Positions 44,601 through 52,239 of a DNA stretch of 64,000 bases are shown piece after piece. The position numbers and the translations under genes were made by a program. Source of the stretch: Parasegetibacter sp. NRK P23. Lineage in GTDB: Bacteria > Bacteroidota > Bacteroidia > Chitinophagales > Chitinophagaceae. Under the pieces are notes generated by a model. It made no database searches, was not told the DNA's origin, and saw only the letters and a list, made by a program, of their open reading frames with translations. The stretch is from the NCBI RefSeq assembly GCF_023721715.1, contig NZ_JAMDLG010000001.1:3015784-3079783 (forward strand), given 5' to 3'. The stretch's first letter is position 1, and each line of letters begins with the position of its first letter.

Positions 44601-45225
44601 CCTCCATTTCGTTCACCTTCACCTTTAATACGATGGAAAGATAGGTGCCGTTTTTAACGGTCACTTCTTTGGATTCGTGCCCCACGGCGGATACCACCAA
44701 TATGGTTCCGGGTTCAATATCTTTAAATTCAAACTCACCATTCTTGTCAGTGGTCCTTCCTTTTGAAGAGCCTTTAATGAGCAGGGTAACGCCTTCCAGT
44801 GGTTCTCCCTTGTCGTTACGGACGATCCCTTTCACTTCCACAGGAGGAAGTACTTCAGGTAATCCCGTGCCGGTCTTCCTTTTCACCACTACTGTTTTAC
44901 CGATCACCGAATACGTAAGCGGTTGTTCGCGGAAACATATTTTCAGCGCTTCCTCCAATGGCACACCGTTCAGGTCAGCAAACACGGGTTCCGCCGATTG
45001 CAACAATGCCTCGTCGTAAAAGAATACATAGCCCGTCTGTTTCTGGATGGTTTTGAACACCGTTCCCATAGATGTTCCGTTCGCCTTAAGCGATACTTTC
45101 TGGCTGAAGCCGCGGGCGCTTACCGAGAGGCAGCAGGCGAGCAGCAGGAAACAGGTCAGTCTCATAATCAGCAGTAGTTTAGACACCCTTCTTCCTGAAA
45201 GAAGGGATAAATCTTTGAAAAGCAT
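41638..45225 (-). CDS. SusC/RagA family TonB-linked transporter with N-terminal STN domain
   Basis: A 1195-residue receptor from the ATG at 45225 (an upstream start at 45309 would add a non-signal tail). It has the long n-region signal peptide of FecR-linked SusC proteins (LLIMRLTCFLLLACCLSVSA), then an STN domain (about residues 45-110, TVFKTIQKQTGYVFFYDEAL), a carboxypeptidase-regulatory-like domain (about 125-200, VKGIVRNDKGEPLEGVTLLI), the plug with TNVAGSVSTIKASEL and ATAIYGVRAGNGVIVINTKK, and a barrel ending RSFSFRINASF. The STN domain fits signalling to the FecR encoded 123 bp upstream. It would import the ligand captured by SusD. Confidence 0.95.
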   Translation of the reverse strand: MLFKDLSLLSGRRVSKLLLIMRLTCFLLLACCLSVSARGFSQKVSLKANGTSMGTVFKTIQKQTGYVFFYDEALLQSAEPVFADLNGVPLEEALKICFREQPLTYSVIGKTVVVKRKTGTGLPEVLPPVEVKGIVRNDKGEPLEGVTLLIKGSSKGRTTDKNGEFEFKDIEPGTILVVSAVGHESKEVTVKNGTYLSIVLKVKVNEMEATVTVSTGYQQIKKTNVAGSVSTIKASELAFNGVNTIEQALQGRLPGVVVLNNNGMVGTRQRTIVRGVSTLTGSQDPIWVVDGMIQEDPLPFKASTLDGLGNISPDNFDFVRNFVGNAIAWLNPNDIEDITVLKDASATAIYGVRAGNGVIVINTKKGKEGPPVVSYSNTVNIGERVTYDRLEKMNSKQRVAVSREVFERGLTSTTSANNIGYAGALDDYLFGRATFDQFNARVKQLEVNNVDWFDILFRTPVSVNHNLNLSGGNASTRYYSSFGYSTNNGTAKGNDQRTFTANVGVNTRLGRKFNASIRVSGNQAQTNGFFKMEPYKYASEVNRAIPAYDSTGSLSYYKLRSGFLFNAINELENSGSANKSVNVNANLNLNYDISPNIRFNTMFSISSSNTNGYTYASERTEYIAKIRMYDYGTVKPTDAAFRASKLPIGGEYNADDNQKVSWNWRNNISYSKVFALKHTFSAMLGQEANSVRYTGFATTNYGYLPERGKSFVDLPVSTTIGSIVTPNSLLLTKKVYTDRVTNTMGLYGTLNYSFDNRYVLNASVRSDASNRFGQFTGEKFNPVYALGLRYNLMYEPFVKNLAWLSAFSLRATYGFQRNIVSNVSPELIARVNSSVGAQATDLMTGEPRLVVSSLPYGDLRWEKTATTNFGLDFGFLNNRVSGTVEYYTKKGRDIITSLDVPIEYGVTTMPVNGGELSNKGLEVSMAFIPVQKKDYTLTVSFNTSKVFNKLERAGAQNPNFRTASNGSYYLDGYPVSGFWAFRFDGIDQTNGTPKIDLTVDSKRNPLTDPSAYMQYMGTLNPDLTAGSSVSFRYKMFSVATSLYLQLGGYKFLTPVYVVGDNQAAGLPTEYENLSAELVNRWTPTNTTATFPGLPTGSGNFLLPDGKTYSNVYQMYNFSTARVVDASTLRMNSISLSYNLPAKIASALRAKNLSAGVSASNVFAWVSKDFKGRDAEVATGAQPRTRSFSFRINASF

Positions 45226-45348
45226 AAATTTGTTCTGGTTTTGGTTGAAAAAGCAGTGACAGGTCATTGCGCACGATGCCAGACCATACTCCGGGGTGTG
45301 TGTCCGCACATCCCGGTTCTGTTTCGTGCCGCGGGTGTTGTTGGTTTT

Positions 45349-46515
45349 TTATTTACTGAGGTACAATGTCCGCCCCTCCAAGCGGCATTTTATTTTAGTT
45401 TCTTCCAGTATCCGCATCACCTGCTGCAGGTCGGCATCCCTGGCTATACCGCCACCGAAGCGCCTTCCAGCGAGTGCAGGATCAAAATGTATGGTGATAT
45501 CATACCATCTCGCAAGTTCATTCGCCAATTCACCGATACTTTGGTGGGTGAAGGCGAAGTAACCATTCTTCCAGGCCACCACATCTTCCACGTCTACCGG
45601 TATCTTCACCAGTTTGTTGCCCGCAATACCCTGTTCTCCCGGCTCCAGCAATACCGATGATTCACCGGCACTGAAACGCACGCTTCCTTCCAGCAAAGTC
45701 ACTTTTACGGGTCCATTGTCGGTATAACTGTTTACATTGAAATGTGTACCCAACACCGTTGTAATGGTGTTACCGGCCACAACGGAGAAAGGCCTGGAAA
45801 CATCTTTCGCTACTTCGAGGTAAGCTTCCCCGTTTACTTCCACCTGGCGACCGCCCGCACCAAAGAAGGCGGGGTAACGTACACTGCTTCCGGCGTTCAG
45901 CCATACCTGCGTACCATCACTCAACCGCAGTTGTATGGCCTTGCTGCCACGGGGGTTGGTCAAGGTATGTATCGCCGCAGTTACTTCCTTTTCTTCATAT
46001 ACGAGAGTGCCGTCGTCCGCTATGGAAACCGGAATACTTTTCTTAGCGGCGGCAACATGAAGACTATCCAAAGAGATACTTGTACCGTCTTCCAATGTTA
46101 CAACTGCCTTCGAAATGATCGGCGCCACGATGGGCTTCGTTTGCTGAGCGATAGCTTTGGGCGTCTCATTTTTGGTAGTTGAAGGCTGCAAGAACTGGTA
46201 TGCCGCCAATGCGATCAGCCCGGTAACCGCAGCAGCAACGGCCAGTTTCCGCAGGAAAATAAGTTTTGAAGGTACCTGCGACGGCGTTTTCCGGATCGCT
46301 TCGGCCCGTTCTATCGCACGCTGTAAGGTGGGTGCCCAACGCTGTTCATCGTACACCAACACCGGTTGGGTATGCTTCAGCAAAAGCGTAAGTTCTTCCC
46401 GTACAGCGGCATCGGGTGTTTCCGCGATCAAATGGAACATTTCTTCTGTTTCCGCCGCGGAAAGATTATTGTCAGCGTATTTTGAAAGCAGTATAGTAAG
46501 TCGGTTACTGGTCAT
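45349..46515 (-). CDS. FecR family anti-sigma factor
   Basis: A 388-residue complete FecR protein from the ATG at 46515. Cytoplasmic anti-sigma segment at about residues 1-80, one transmembrane helix at about 85-105 (LAVAAAVTGLIALAAYQFL), the FecR domain with LSDGTQVWLNAGSSVRYP and VEVNGEAYLEVA, and a C-terminal DUF4974 domain (about 310-388, FAFTHQSIGELANELARWY). It would bind the STN domain of the following SusC and control an ECF sigma factor. No sigma gene lies beside it; the upstream gene is a divergent helicase. The ECF sigma gene at the far side of the operon (32426) is the only intact candidate in the window. Confidence 0.93.
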   Translation of the reverse strand: MTSNRLTILLSKYADNNLSAAETEEMFHLIAETPDAAVREELTLLLKHTQPVLVYDEQRWAPTLQRAIERAEAIRKTPSQVPSKLIFLRKLAVAAAVTGLIALAAYQFLQPSTTKNETPKAIAQQTKPIVAPIISKAVVTLEDGTSISLDSLHVAAAKKSIPVSIADDGTLVYEEKEVTAAIHTLTNPRGSKAIQLRLSDGTQVWLNAGSSVRYPAFFGAGGRQVEVNGEAYLEVAKDVSRPFSVVAGNTITTVLGTHFNVNSYTDNGPVKVTLLEGSVRFSAGESSVLLEPGEQGIAGNKLVKIPVDVEDVVAWKNGYFAFTHQSIGELANELARWYDITIHFDPALAGRRFGGGIARDADLQQVMRILEETKIKCRLEGRTLYLSK

Positions 46516-46640
46516 ATTGTAAAGGAATGTTGGCATCCCCTTTTATGAAACGATGGGAAAAAACAAAATGCCTAGTGCCGCCAAAAGTTTTTTTTCCTGG
46601 CGTGTTCACCCGGAAAGCCGTCATTAATACCCGCAATACC

Positions 46641-46648
46641 TATTTTTG
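46641..46648 (+). promoter_or_regulatory. TAnnTTTG -7 element of the SNF2 helicase gene
   Basis: TATTTTTG is followed by CCGC and the ATG at 46653, so the predicted mRNA start would fall at or beside the start codon. No -33 match is clear at the usual spacing. Confidence 0.5.
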
Positions 46649-46652
46649 CCGC

Positions 46653-49565
46653 ATGGCTACTTCCAGAAAAACCATTGTGATCACCACCGGTGCAGGCGAC
46701 GCGAAAAAACAAAAAGGAGAACCGGGCTTACTGATCGATCTCACCGCTGAAGGAAATCTACCCTTTGTATTGGACGGCATCCTGCTCGTGGAAGATAAAC
46801 AGGGTAAAAGACTGACCCGTTTTCCATTGCTGAACGAATCTTCTTTGCTGAAATTGAATATGGTTCCGAAGGAGATCAGGACCATTCTCTTCCGGTGCAC
46901 CAAACAGGCTTTACAGGAACAAACAGCCTGGTTCCGTGAAAAAAACAATGAAACGCACAGTGAATCCACGGATGCGCTCACCGCTAAAAACCTGCTCACT
47001 TTTTTCTATAACCAGTTCCAGCAACTCAAACCCTTCGCAGGCATGCTGCACTGGTTTTATACGTATATTGATCCTTTATTGAGTACCACAGCCGAAATAA
47101 AAAAAGCTGCCATCAGCGCCTATACACCCAAACTCCATTTTCACCTGCTGCGGACGCCCTCGGGAAAGCTCAGGCTGCTGGCTTATATTGATATCAATGG
47201 ACAAAGTCAGCTTTGCAGCGATTTCAAACAATACGGCTTCCTGCTGCGCCACCGGAACGAATTCTTCCTGCTAAACCTACCCGATGTGGAAGCGCTCCGC
47301 CCCTTTGAACATGGTGGTTATATCGACCAGGGCGCAGTGCCGGAGGAAAAATTCATCCGTGAAAATATCCTTCCCTTAAAAGAAAAATACCCGGTGAACC
47401 TGGAAGTGCTGCTGGTAAAAAAAGAACTTACCACACCACCCGAATGCCTGGTAAGATTGAGTGAACTGAATGGTAGTTTCCTGATGATCAGACTCCAATG
47501 GCAGTACGAAGAACACCTGATTGATGATGATTTTAATACGGAGACGGTAATTGATACCGCACTTGAACGCATCACCATTAAAAGGCACCAGGAAACAGAA
47601 AAACAGGTGCGTGACATGATCCGCTCCACCAGTCCGCGTTTCAGGACGCAACCTGCCGACTATTGCTACCTGCCCTTCGCGGAAGCGGAGAAAAGCCAGT
47701 GGTTCATCAAATTCTACCGGAAACTTTCTGAACAGAACATCCCGGTAATGGGCATGGAAACACTGAAGCATTTCAGGTACAATCAACATTTTCCGACACT
47801 CTCCGTCAAAAGGACCACGAAAGACCAGGGGTATATCGACCTGCAATTCGAAGTGATGTACGGCCCCGAAAAAGCGCAGCTGCCCGATATCAAAAAAGCC
47901 ATGCAGTTCCACCAGCCGTTTATCCTCCTGAAAGATGGCTCCCTGGGCATTATACCGGAAGAATGGAACAAACAATATGAAACCCTGCTCCGGCTGGGAA
48001 CCGTCGATAAAAACACGCTTCGGCTCTCCGATAAACACTGGAACCTGATCGATCATTACCTCGGAACAGAAGCGGGGGAAAAACCCATTCTGAAAAAAGA
48101 TTTCACGGTAAAATGGCAGCAACACCAACAGCAACCGGGCACCGTATTCCAGGTTCCCGGCGAGGTAAAAGCCAACCTGCGCGACTACCAGAAGGCCGGC
48201 TTCGAATGGTTCTGTCTGCTCGACGAAGCCCAATGGGGCGGCTGTCTTGCCGATGATATGGGATTGGGTAAAACATTGCAGACCATCAGCTTTCTCCGTT
48301 TCTTATTGAAAAAATACCCGGGAGAAAAACACCTGGTAGTTTGTCCAACCTCACTGATGTACAACTGGGAGGCCGAACTTAAAAAGTTTACGCCGGATGT
48401 TGCTTACGCCATTTATCACGGTGCAGACAGGCGTTTTTCCACGGTGGAATCGGAAGAACACAGCATCGTGATTACGAGTTACGGCACCATCAGGTCAGAC
48501 ATCGCGAAGTTCATGCAGCACAGTTTCGGGTATGTATTCCTGGATGAAAGTCATGTCATCAAAAACCCCGACTCCCTCACCGCAAGAGCCGTATTACAAT
48601 TGAATGCGCGGAACCGCATCATCCTGAGTGGCACACCGATCCAGAACAATACGATGGATCTCTACACCCAAATGCAGTTCATCAACCCGGGACTACTCGG
48701 CAACAAAGCGGCGTTCCGCGACCTGTTCGTTCAACCGATCGATAAGTTCGGGGATGCGTCGCGCACCGCTGAACTCCGCAAACTGATTCATCCATTCCTG
48801 CTGCGCAGGACAAAAGAGCAGGTAGCTACCGACCTTCCGGCCAAAACAGAGATCATCCAATGGTGCGAAATGACGGAAGCTCAAAAACGCATATATGATA
48901 CCGTTAAAGAACAATACAGGGAGACTTTGTTGGGAAAAGTAAAAGAAGAAGGTATCGGTTCCAGCACTGTATATATCCTCGAAGGGCTTACACGGCTGCG
49001 CCAGGTATGTAATGCGCCGCAATTGGTGCCGGGCTACGAAGACATTACCGATATGCCGGTAAAAATGGAAGAGTTGCTCCGCTCCCTCAACGAGATCGGC
49101 GAAGGACATAAGGCCCTCGTATTCTCCCAGTTCACGGGAATGCTGAAGCTGATTGCACAAAAACTGGAAGAGCAGGGCATTCCGTTCCTCTACCTCGATG
49201 GGCAAACGAAGGCGGAACACCGGCAACTGCTGGTGAAACAGTTCCAGGAAACCAATGACCACCCGGTATTCCTGATCTCTTTAAAAGCAGGTGGCGTGGG
49301 GCTTACACTTACCGCGGCCGACTACGTGTACCTCGTGGATCCCTGGTGGAATCCCGCCGCAGAGCAACAGGCCATCGACCGGACGCACCGCATCGGGCAA
49401 CAACAAAAAGTATTCGCCTACAAAATGATCTGCCGCGATTCCGTGGAAGAAAAAATACTGCACCTCCAGGAAAGGAAGAAATCACTTTCTGAAGAACTGA
49501 TCAGTGAAGATTCCGGCTTCATCAAAAAACTCACGGAAGAAGATATCGCTTACCTATTTGGCTGA
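46653..49565 (+). CDS. SNF2/RapA-type DEAD-box-related helicase
   Basis: A 970-residue ATPase from the ATG at 46653 (an upstream start at 46527 overlaps the FecR start and lacks family support). The N-terminal ~490 residues are poorly conserved. The helicase core has motif I DDMGLGKTLQT (about residue 537), motif II FLDESHVIKN (DESH, about residue 630), motif III LSGTPIQNN, and the C-terminal motifs ISLKAGGVGLTLTAADYV and DRTHRIGQQQKV. SNF2 proteins move along double-stranded DNA and remodel DNA-protein complexes; the exact role in bacteria is uncertain. Its end overlaps the proline dehydrogenase stop by 12 bp, tail to tail. Confidence 0.92.
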   Translation: MATSRKTIVITTGAGDAKKQKGEPGLLIDLTAEGNLPFVLDGILLVEDKQGKRLTRFPLLNESSLLKLNMVPKEIRTILFRCTKQALQEQTAWFREKNNETHSESTDALTAKNLLTFFYNQFQQLKPFAGMLHWFYTYIDPLLSTTAEIKKAAISAYTPKLHFHLLRTPSGKLRLLAYIDINGQSQLCSDFKQYGFLLRHRNEFFLLNLPDVEALRPFEHGGYIDQGAVPEEKFIRENILPLKEKYPVNLEVLLVKKELTTPPECLVRLSELNGSFLMIRLQWQYEEHLIDDDFNTETVIDTALERITIKRHQETEKQVRDMIRSTSPRFRTQPADYCYLPFAEAEKSQWFIKFYRKLSEQNIPVMGMETLKHFRYNQHFPTLSVKRTTKDQGYIDLQFEVMYGPEKAQLPDIKKAMQFHQPFILLKDGSLGIIPEEWNKQYETLLRLGTVDKNTLRLSDKHWNLIDHYLGTEAGEKPILKKDFTVKWQQHQQQPGTVFQVPGEVKANLRDYQKAGFEWFCLLDEAQWGGCLADDMGLGKTLQTISFLRFLLKKYPGEKHLVVCPTSLMYNWEAELKKFTPDVAYAIYHGADRRFSTVESEEHSIVITSYGTIRSDIAKFMQHSFGYVFLDESHVIKNPDSLTARAVLQLNARNRIILSGTPIQNNTMDLYTQMQFINPGLLGNKAAFRDLFVQPIDKFGDASRTAELRKLIHPFLLRRTKEQVATDLPAKTEIIQWCEMTEAQKRIYDTVKEQYRETLLGKVKEEGIGSSTVYILEGLTRLRQVCNAPQLVPGYEDITDMPVKMEELLRSLNEIGEGHKALVFSQFTGMLKLIAQKLEEQGIPFLYLDGQTKAEHRQLLVKQFQETNDHPVFLISLKAGGVGLTLTAADYVYLVDPWWNPAAEQQAIDRTHRIGQQQKVFAYKMICRDSVEEKILHLQERKKSLSEELISEDSGFIKKLTEEDIAYLFG

Positions 49566-50780
49566 TTTTCTCCTTTGCAGTTCTTTTTTGATCAGGCCCA
49601 GTTCCCGACCGGTTTGCCCGGATACGGAACTGTTTTCCTGCGCCCTGCGCATCAGGTAAGGAATCACATCTTCGATGGGCCCGAACGGCAGGTATTTACT
49701 CACCGGGCAACCCGCCTCAGCGAGGTTAAACGTAATGTTATCGCTCATCCCATACAACTGTGAAAAATGGATGTGGGGATAATCCATTGGCAATCCACGC
49801 TGCGCCAGGAGCTTAGTGGCGTATAAGTTGCTGTATTCGTTGTGTGAGGCCACGATGAGTCCGATCTCCTCGAGGTGCGCGATGGCATATTCCAGCGCCA
49901 GGTTATAATCTCTGTCGCTGGCCTCCTTACTAGGTTGAATGGGTGAAGCATAGCCCATTTCAGCGGCGCGTTTCCGTTCCTTTTCCATGTAAGCGCCGCG
50001 TACGATTTTCGCGCCCAGCAGGAAGTTCCTGCTTTTCGTTGTTTGGTGACTGTCTTTGAGGAATTGCAGCCTGTCGTGGCGGTACAATTGAATCGTATTG
50101 TACACCACCACTTTTTCCTTGTTGAACAATGCCATCATCTGCATGGTGAGCGCATCCACCGGGTCCTGTATCCAGGATTCCTCGGCATCCACGAGTACAC
50201 CTATTCCTTTTTCAGCCGCGGCGGTGCATATCCTTTGCATACGCGCCACCACCTTGTTCCATTCTTCTTTTTCTTCAGGCGTAAGCGCCTCTGTATGCAC
50301 CGTTCCTTCAAAACCGCTTTTATCGCCGGAGGCGGCATCCAGTTTTTCGAGCAGGGCGAACCTGGCAAAACCGGTCACCTTGATGCTCATGAAGGGTATA
50401 TTCTTTTGCGTGGCGGCGTATTCAATCACCCGGATGAACTCGTCGGTAGCATGGTCAAATCCATGTTCTCCGTCTTCTCCTCCTTCTACTCCGTAATCCA
50501 GGATCACCTGCACGTGGTAGGCGCCGAGTTTATCCGCGACTTTTGCAGTCTGTTCCAGTGTTTCACCACCTACGAATTGTTCGAAGATGGTATTCCTGAT
50601 GATTCCTTTTACGGGAAGCCCGGATTTTATGGCCCAGGGCGTAAGACGTGTACCGATCTTCACCAGTGGCGCGATGCCCATACAGGAAAAGAGAAAATGC
50701 GCTTTTTTAAGATCCTTGTCAGATTTATATGCAAATGCATTGGCTGTATTATCGAATGATAATGCAGGGTGTTGATTCAT
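49554..50780 (-). CDS. Proline dehydrogenase (monofunctional)
   Basis: A 408-residue FAD enzyme from the ATG at 50780 (the frame extends eight codons further up, without support). Conserved TIM-barrel segments include VQVILDYGVEGGED, FMSIKVTGFA, IGVLVDAEESW, LLGAKIVRGAYMEKER and VASHNEYS near the C-terminus; the YMEKER stretch contacts substrate in PutA-type enzymes. It oxidises L-proline to 1-pyrroline-5-carboxylate, passing electrons to the respiratory chain. No P5C dehydrogenase is next to it. TACTTTTG 21 bases upstream is a good -7 element. Confidence 0.92.
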   Translation of the reverse strand: MNQHPALSFDNTANAFAYKSDKDLKKAHFLFSCMGIAPLVKIGTRLTPWAIKSGLPVKGIIRNTIFEQFVGGETLEQTAKVADKLGAYHVQVILDYGVEGGEDGEHGFDHATDEFIRVIEYAATQKNIPFMSIKVTGFARFALLEKLDAASGDKSGFEGTVHTEALTPEEKEEWNKVVARMQRICTAAAEKGIGVLVDAEESWIQDPVDALTMQMMALFNKEKVVVYNTIQLYRHDRLQFLKDSHQTTKSRNFLLGAKIVRGAYMEKERKRAAEMGYASPIQPSKEASDRDYNLALEYAIAHLEEIGLIVASHNEYSNLYATKLLAQRGLPMDYPHIHFSQLYGMSDNITFNLAEAGCPVSKYLPFGPIEDVIPYLMRRAQENSSVSGQTGRELGLIKKELQRRKSAK

Positions 50781-50801
50781 ACAGGCTGATTTAACAGAGC
50801 G

Positions 50802-50809
50802 CAAAAGTA
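50802..50809 (-). promoter_or_regulatory. TAnnTTTG -7 element of the proline dehydrogenase gene
   Basis: TACTTTTG on the minus strand fully matches the -7 consensus and lies 21 bases before the ATG at 50780, giving an ordinary short leader. No -33 match is clear. Confidence 0.5.
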
Positions 50810-51022
50810 CAGCATCTGGGCCTGACTGCGCACCGTTTTTTAACGTACAACGCCGAAAAACTTACCGCAATCGATTGTATGCAGTTGGCGACGTTTTGAA
50901 GCAGAAAAAGCACAGCTTCCGGACGTATGAACACGGTGGTTTGAAACAGAAAAACACCATGCGCCCATTTACCTGCACCCGCTGGCGGAAAAGGCACTAT
51001 CTTCGCAAAAATTTTAAGCGGA

Positions 51023-51547
51023 ATGGAGATCAAAGCGAAAAAAGTCAGCGATTCGGCTATTATCATGACGGAACTCGTGCTTCCGAACGACACCAATGTT
51101 TTTGGTAACCTGATGGGTGGCAGGTTGATGTATTGGATGGACATTGCTGCCGCACTGGCTGCGGGTAAACATTGCAATGCACCGGTGGTAACTGCGTCCG
51201 TTGACAATATTTCCTTTGAGGCACCCATTAAACTCGGTAATGTGGTGCACATTGAAGCGAAAGTTACCCGTGCTTTCAATTCTTCCATGGAAGTACACCT
51301 GAATGTATGGGGTGAGGACCACACGCACCAGTACAAATACAAGAGCAACGAGGCCTATTATACTTTCGTGGCGCTGGACCCCAACCGCAAGCCGCGTCCT
51401 GTTCCCCAACTCGTGGTGGAAACAGACGAAGAAAGGAAGTTGTTTGAAGGCGCGCTCCGCCGCCGTCAGATCCGCCTGATACTCGGGGGCAAAATGAAAC
51501 CCGATGATGCCACTGAACTGAAAGCGCTGTTCGGCATCACGAAATAA
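51023..51547 (+). CDS. Acyl-CoA thioesterase, hotdog fold
   Basis: A 174-residue single hotdog-domain thioesterase of the YciA/BFIT type. The conserved segment TELVLPNDTNVFGNLMGGRL with Asn and GG, followed by MDIAAALAAGKHC, VVTASVDNISFEAPI and a C-terminal charged tail, is typical. It hydrolyses acyl-CoA to free acid and CoA in the cytoplasm. It is followed 35 bp later by a HAD phosphatase gene on the same strand, a likely cotranscript. TATCTTCG at 50998-51005 resembles a -7 element with one mismatch. Confidence 0.92.
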   Translation: MEIKAKKVSDSAIIMTELVLPNDTNVFGNLMGGRLMYWMDIAAALAAGKHCNAPVVTASVDNISFEAPIKLGNVVHIEAKVTRAFNSSMEVHLNVWGEDHTHQYKYKSNEAYYTFVALDPNRKPRPVPQLVVETDEERKLFEGALRRRQIRLILGGKMKPDDATELKALFGITK

Positions 51548-51582
51548 CCATTCCTTTTTAAGCTTTTCTGAAACTGTCCCTT

Positions 51583-52236
51583 ATGCAAGCTGCGGTGATT
51601 TTCGATATGGATGGATTGCTGGTAGATTCCGAACCACTCTGGAAAGAAGCGGCCGATGTACTACTGGGTAAATACGGGATTAAACTCTCGCTGGAAGAAT
51701 ACGAAAAAACGACGGGGTTGCGTACCCGCGAATTCCTGGACTGGTGGTTCAGGACCTATAATCTTCCCCTGGAAAATATTCCATCCGCTGAAAAAGAGAT
51801 CGTGGAACTCGTGATCGAAAAAGTGCACGAAAAAGGGAAAGCCATGCCGGGCGTGGAATACATCCTGCGCTTCTTCAAGGAACGAAACTTCCGTATCGGA
51901 CTTGCTTCTTCCTCCCCCATGTACATGATCGAAAACGTGATCCGTTTCCTGGGGATTGAAAACGCTTTTGATGCCATCACTTCCGCGGGCGATCTTGCTT
52001 ATGGCAAACCGCACCCCGAAGTGTACCTGAACTGCGCGAACGCTTTAGGCGTGGTCCCCACACAATGTTTGTGTTTTGAGGATTCCTTCAATGGCATGAT
52101 CGCCGCCAAAGCAGCCAAGATGAAGTGCGTGGTAGTACCCGCGCAACACCAACAGCAGATGGCCAGGTGGGCGGCAGCGGACCTTAAAATAGCCGCGCTC
52201 TCCAACTTCAACCAACTGCTGCTGAATACGATCTGA
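51583..52236 (+). CDS. hxpB: HAD-family sugar-phosphate phosphatase (HxpB/beta-phosphoglucomutase-like)
   Basis: A 217-residue haloacid-dehalogenase hydrolase of the beta-PGM subgroup. The nucleophile motif is FDMDGLLVDSEPLW (Asp8, acid Asp10), motif II is LASSSP, motif III the Lys of YGKPHPEVY and motif IV FEDSFNG. The FDMDGLLVDSEPLW and TGLRTREFLDWW segments resemble E. coli HxpB (YniC), a hexitol and 2-deoxyglucose 6-phosphatase; the symbol is given on that resemblance only. It ends 3 bp before the convergent T9SS cargo gene. Confidence 0.85.
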   Translation: MQAAVIFDMDGLLVDSEPLWKEAADVLLGKYGIKLSLEEYEKTTGLRTREFLDWWFRTYNLPLENIPSAEKEIVELVIEKVHEKGKAMPGVEYILRFFKERNFRIGLASSSPMYMIENVIRFLGIENAFDAITSAGDLAYGKPHPEVYLNCANALGVVPTQCLCFEDSFNGMIAAKAAKMKCVVVPAQHQQQMARWAAADLKIAALSNFNQLLLNTI

Positions 52237-52239
52237 CCA

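Noticed and set aside
49554-49565. 12-bp tail-to-tail overlap of the SNF2 and proline dehydrogenase genes as a regulatory overlap
   Set aside because: Both stop codons are normal for their families and short convergent overlaps are common; nothing suggests antisense control.
50865-50880. CGCAATCGATTGTA-like sequence resembling the xylan operator
   Set aside because: It matches only part of GCAAYCGRTTGC, with a different right arm, and lies between proline dehydrogenase and thioesterase genes with no link to xylan use.
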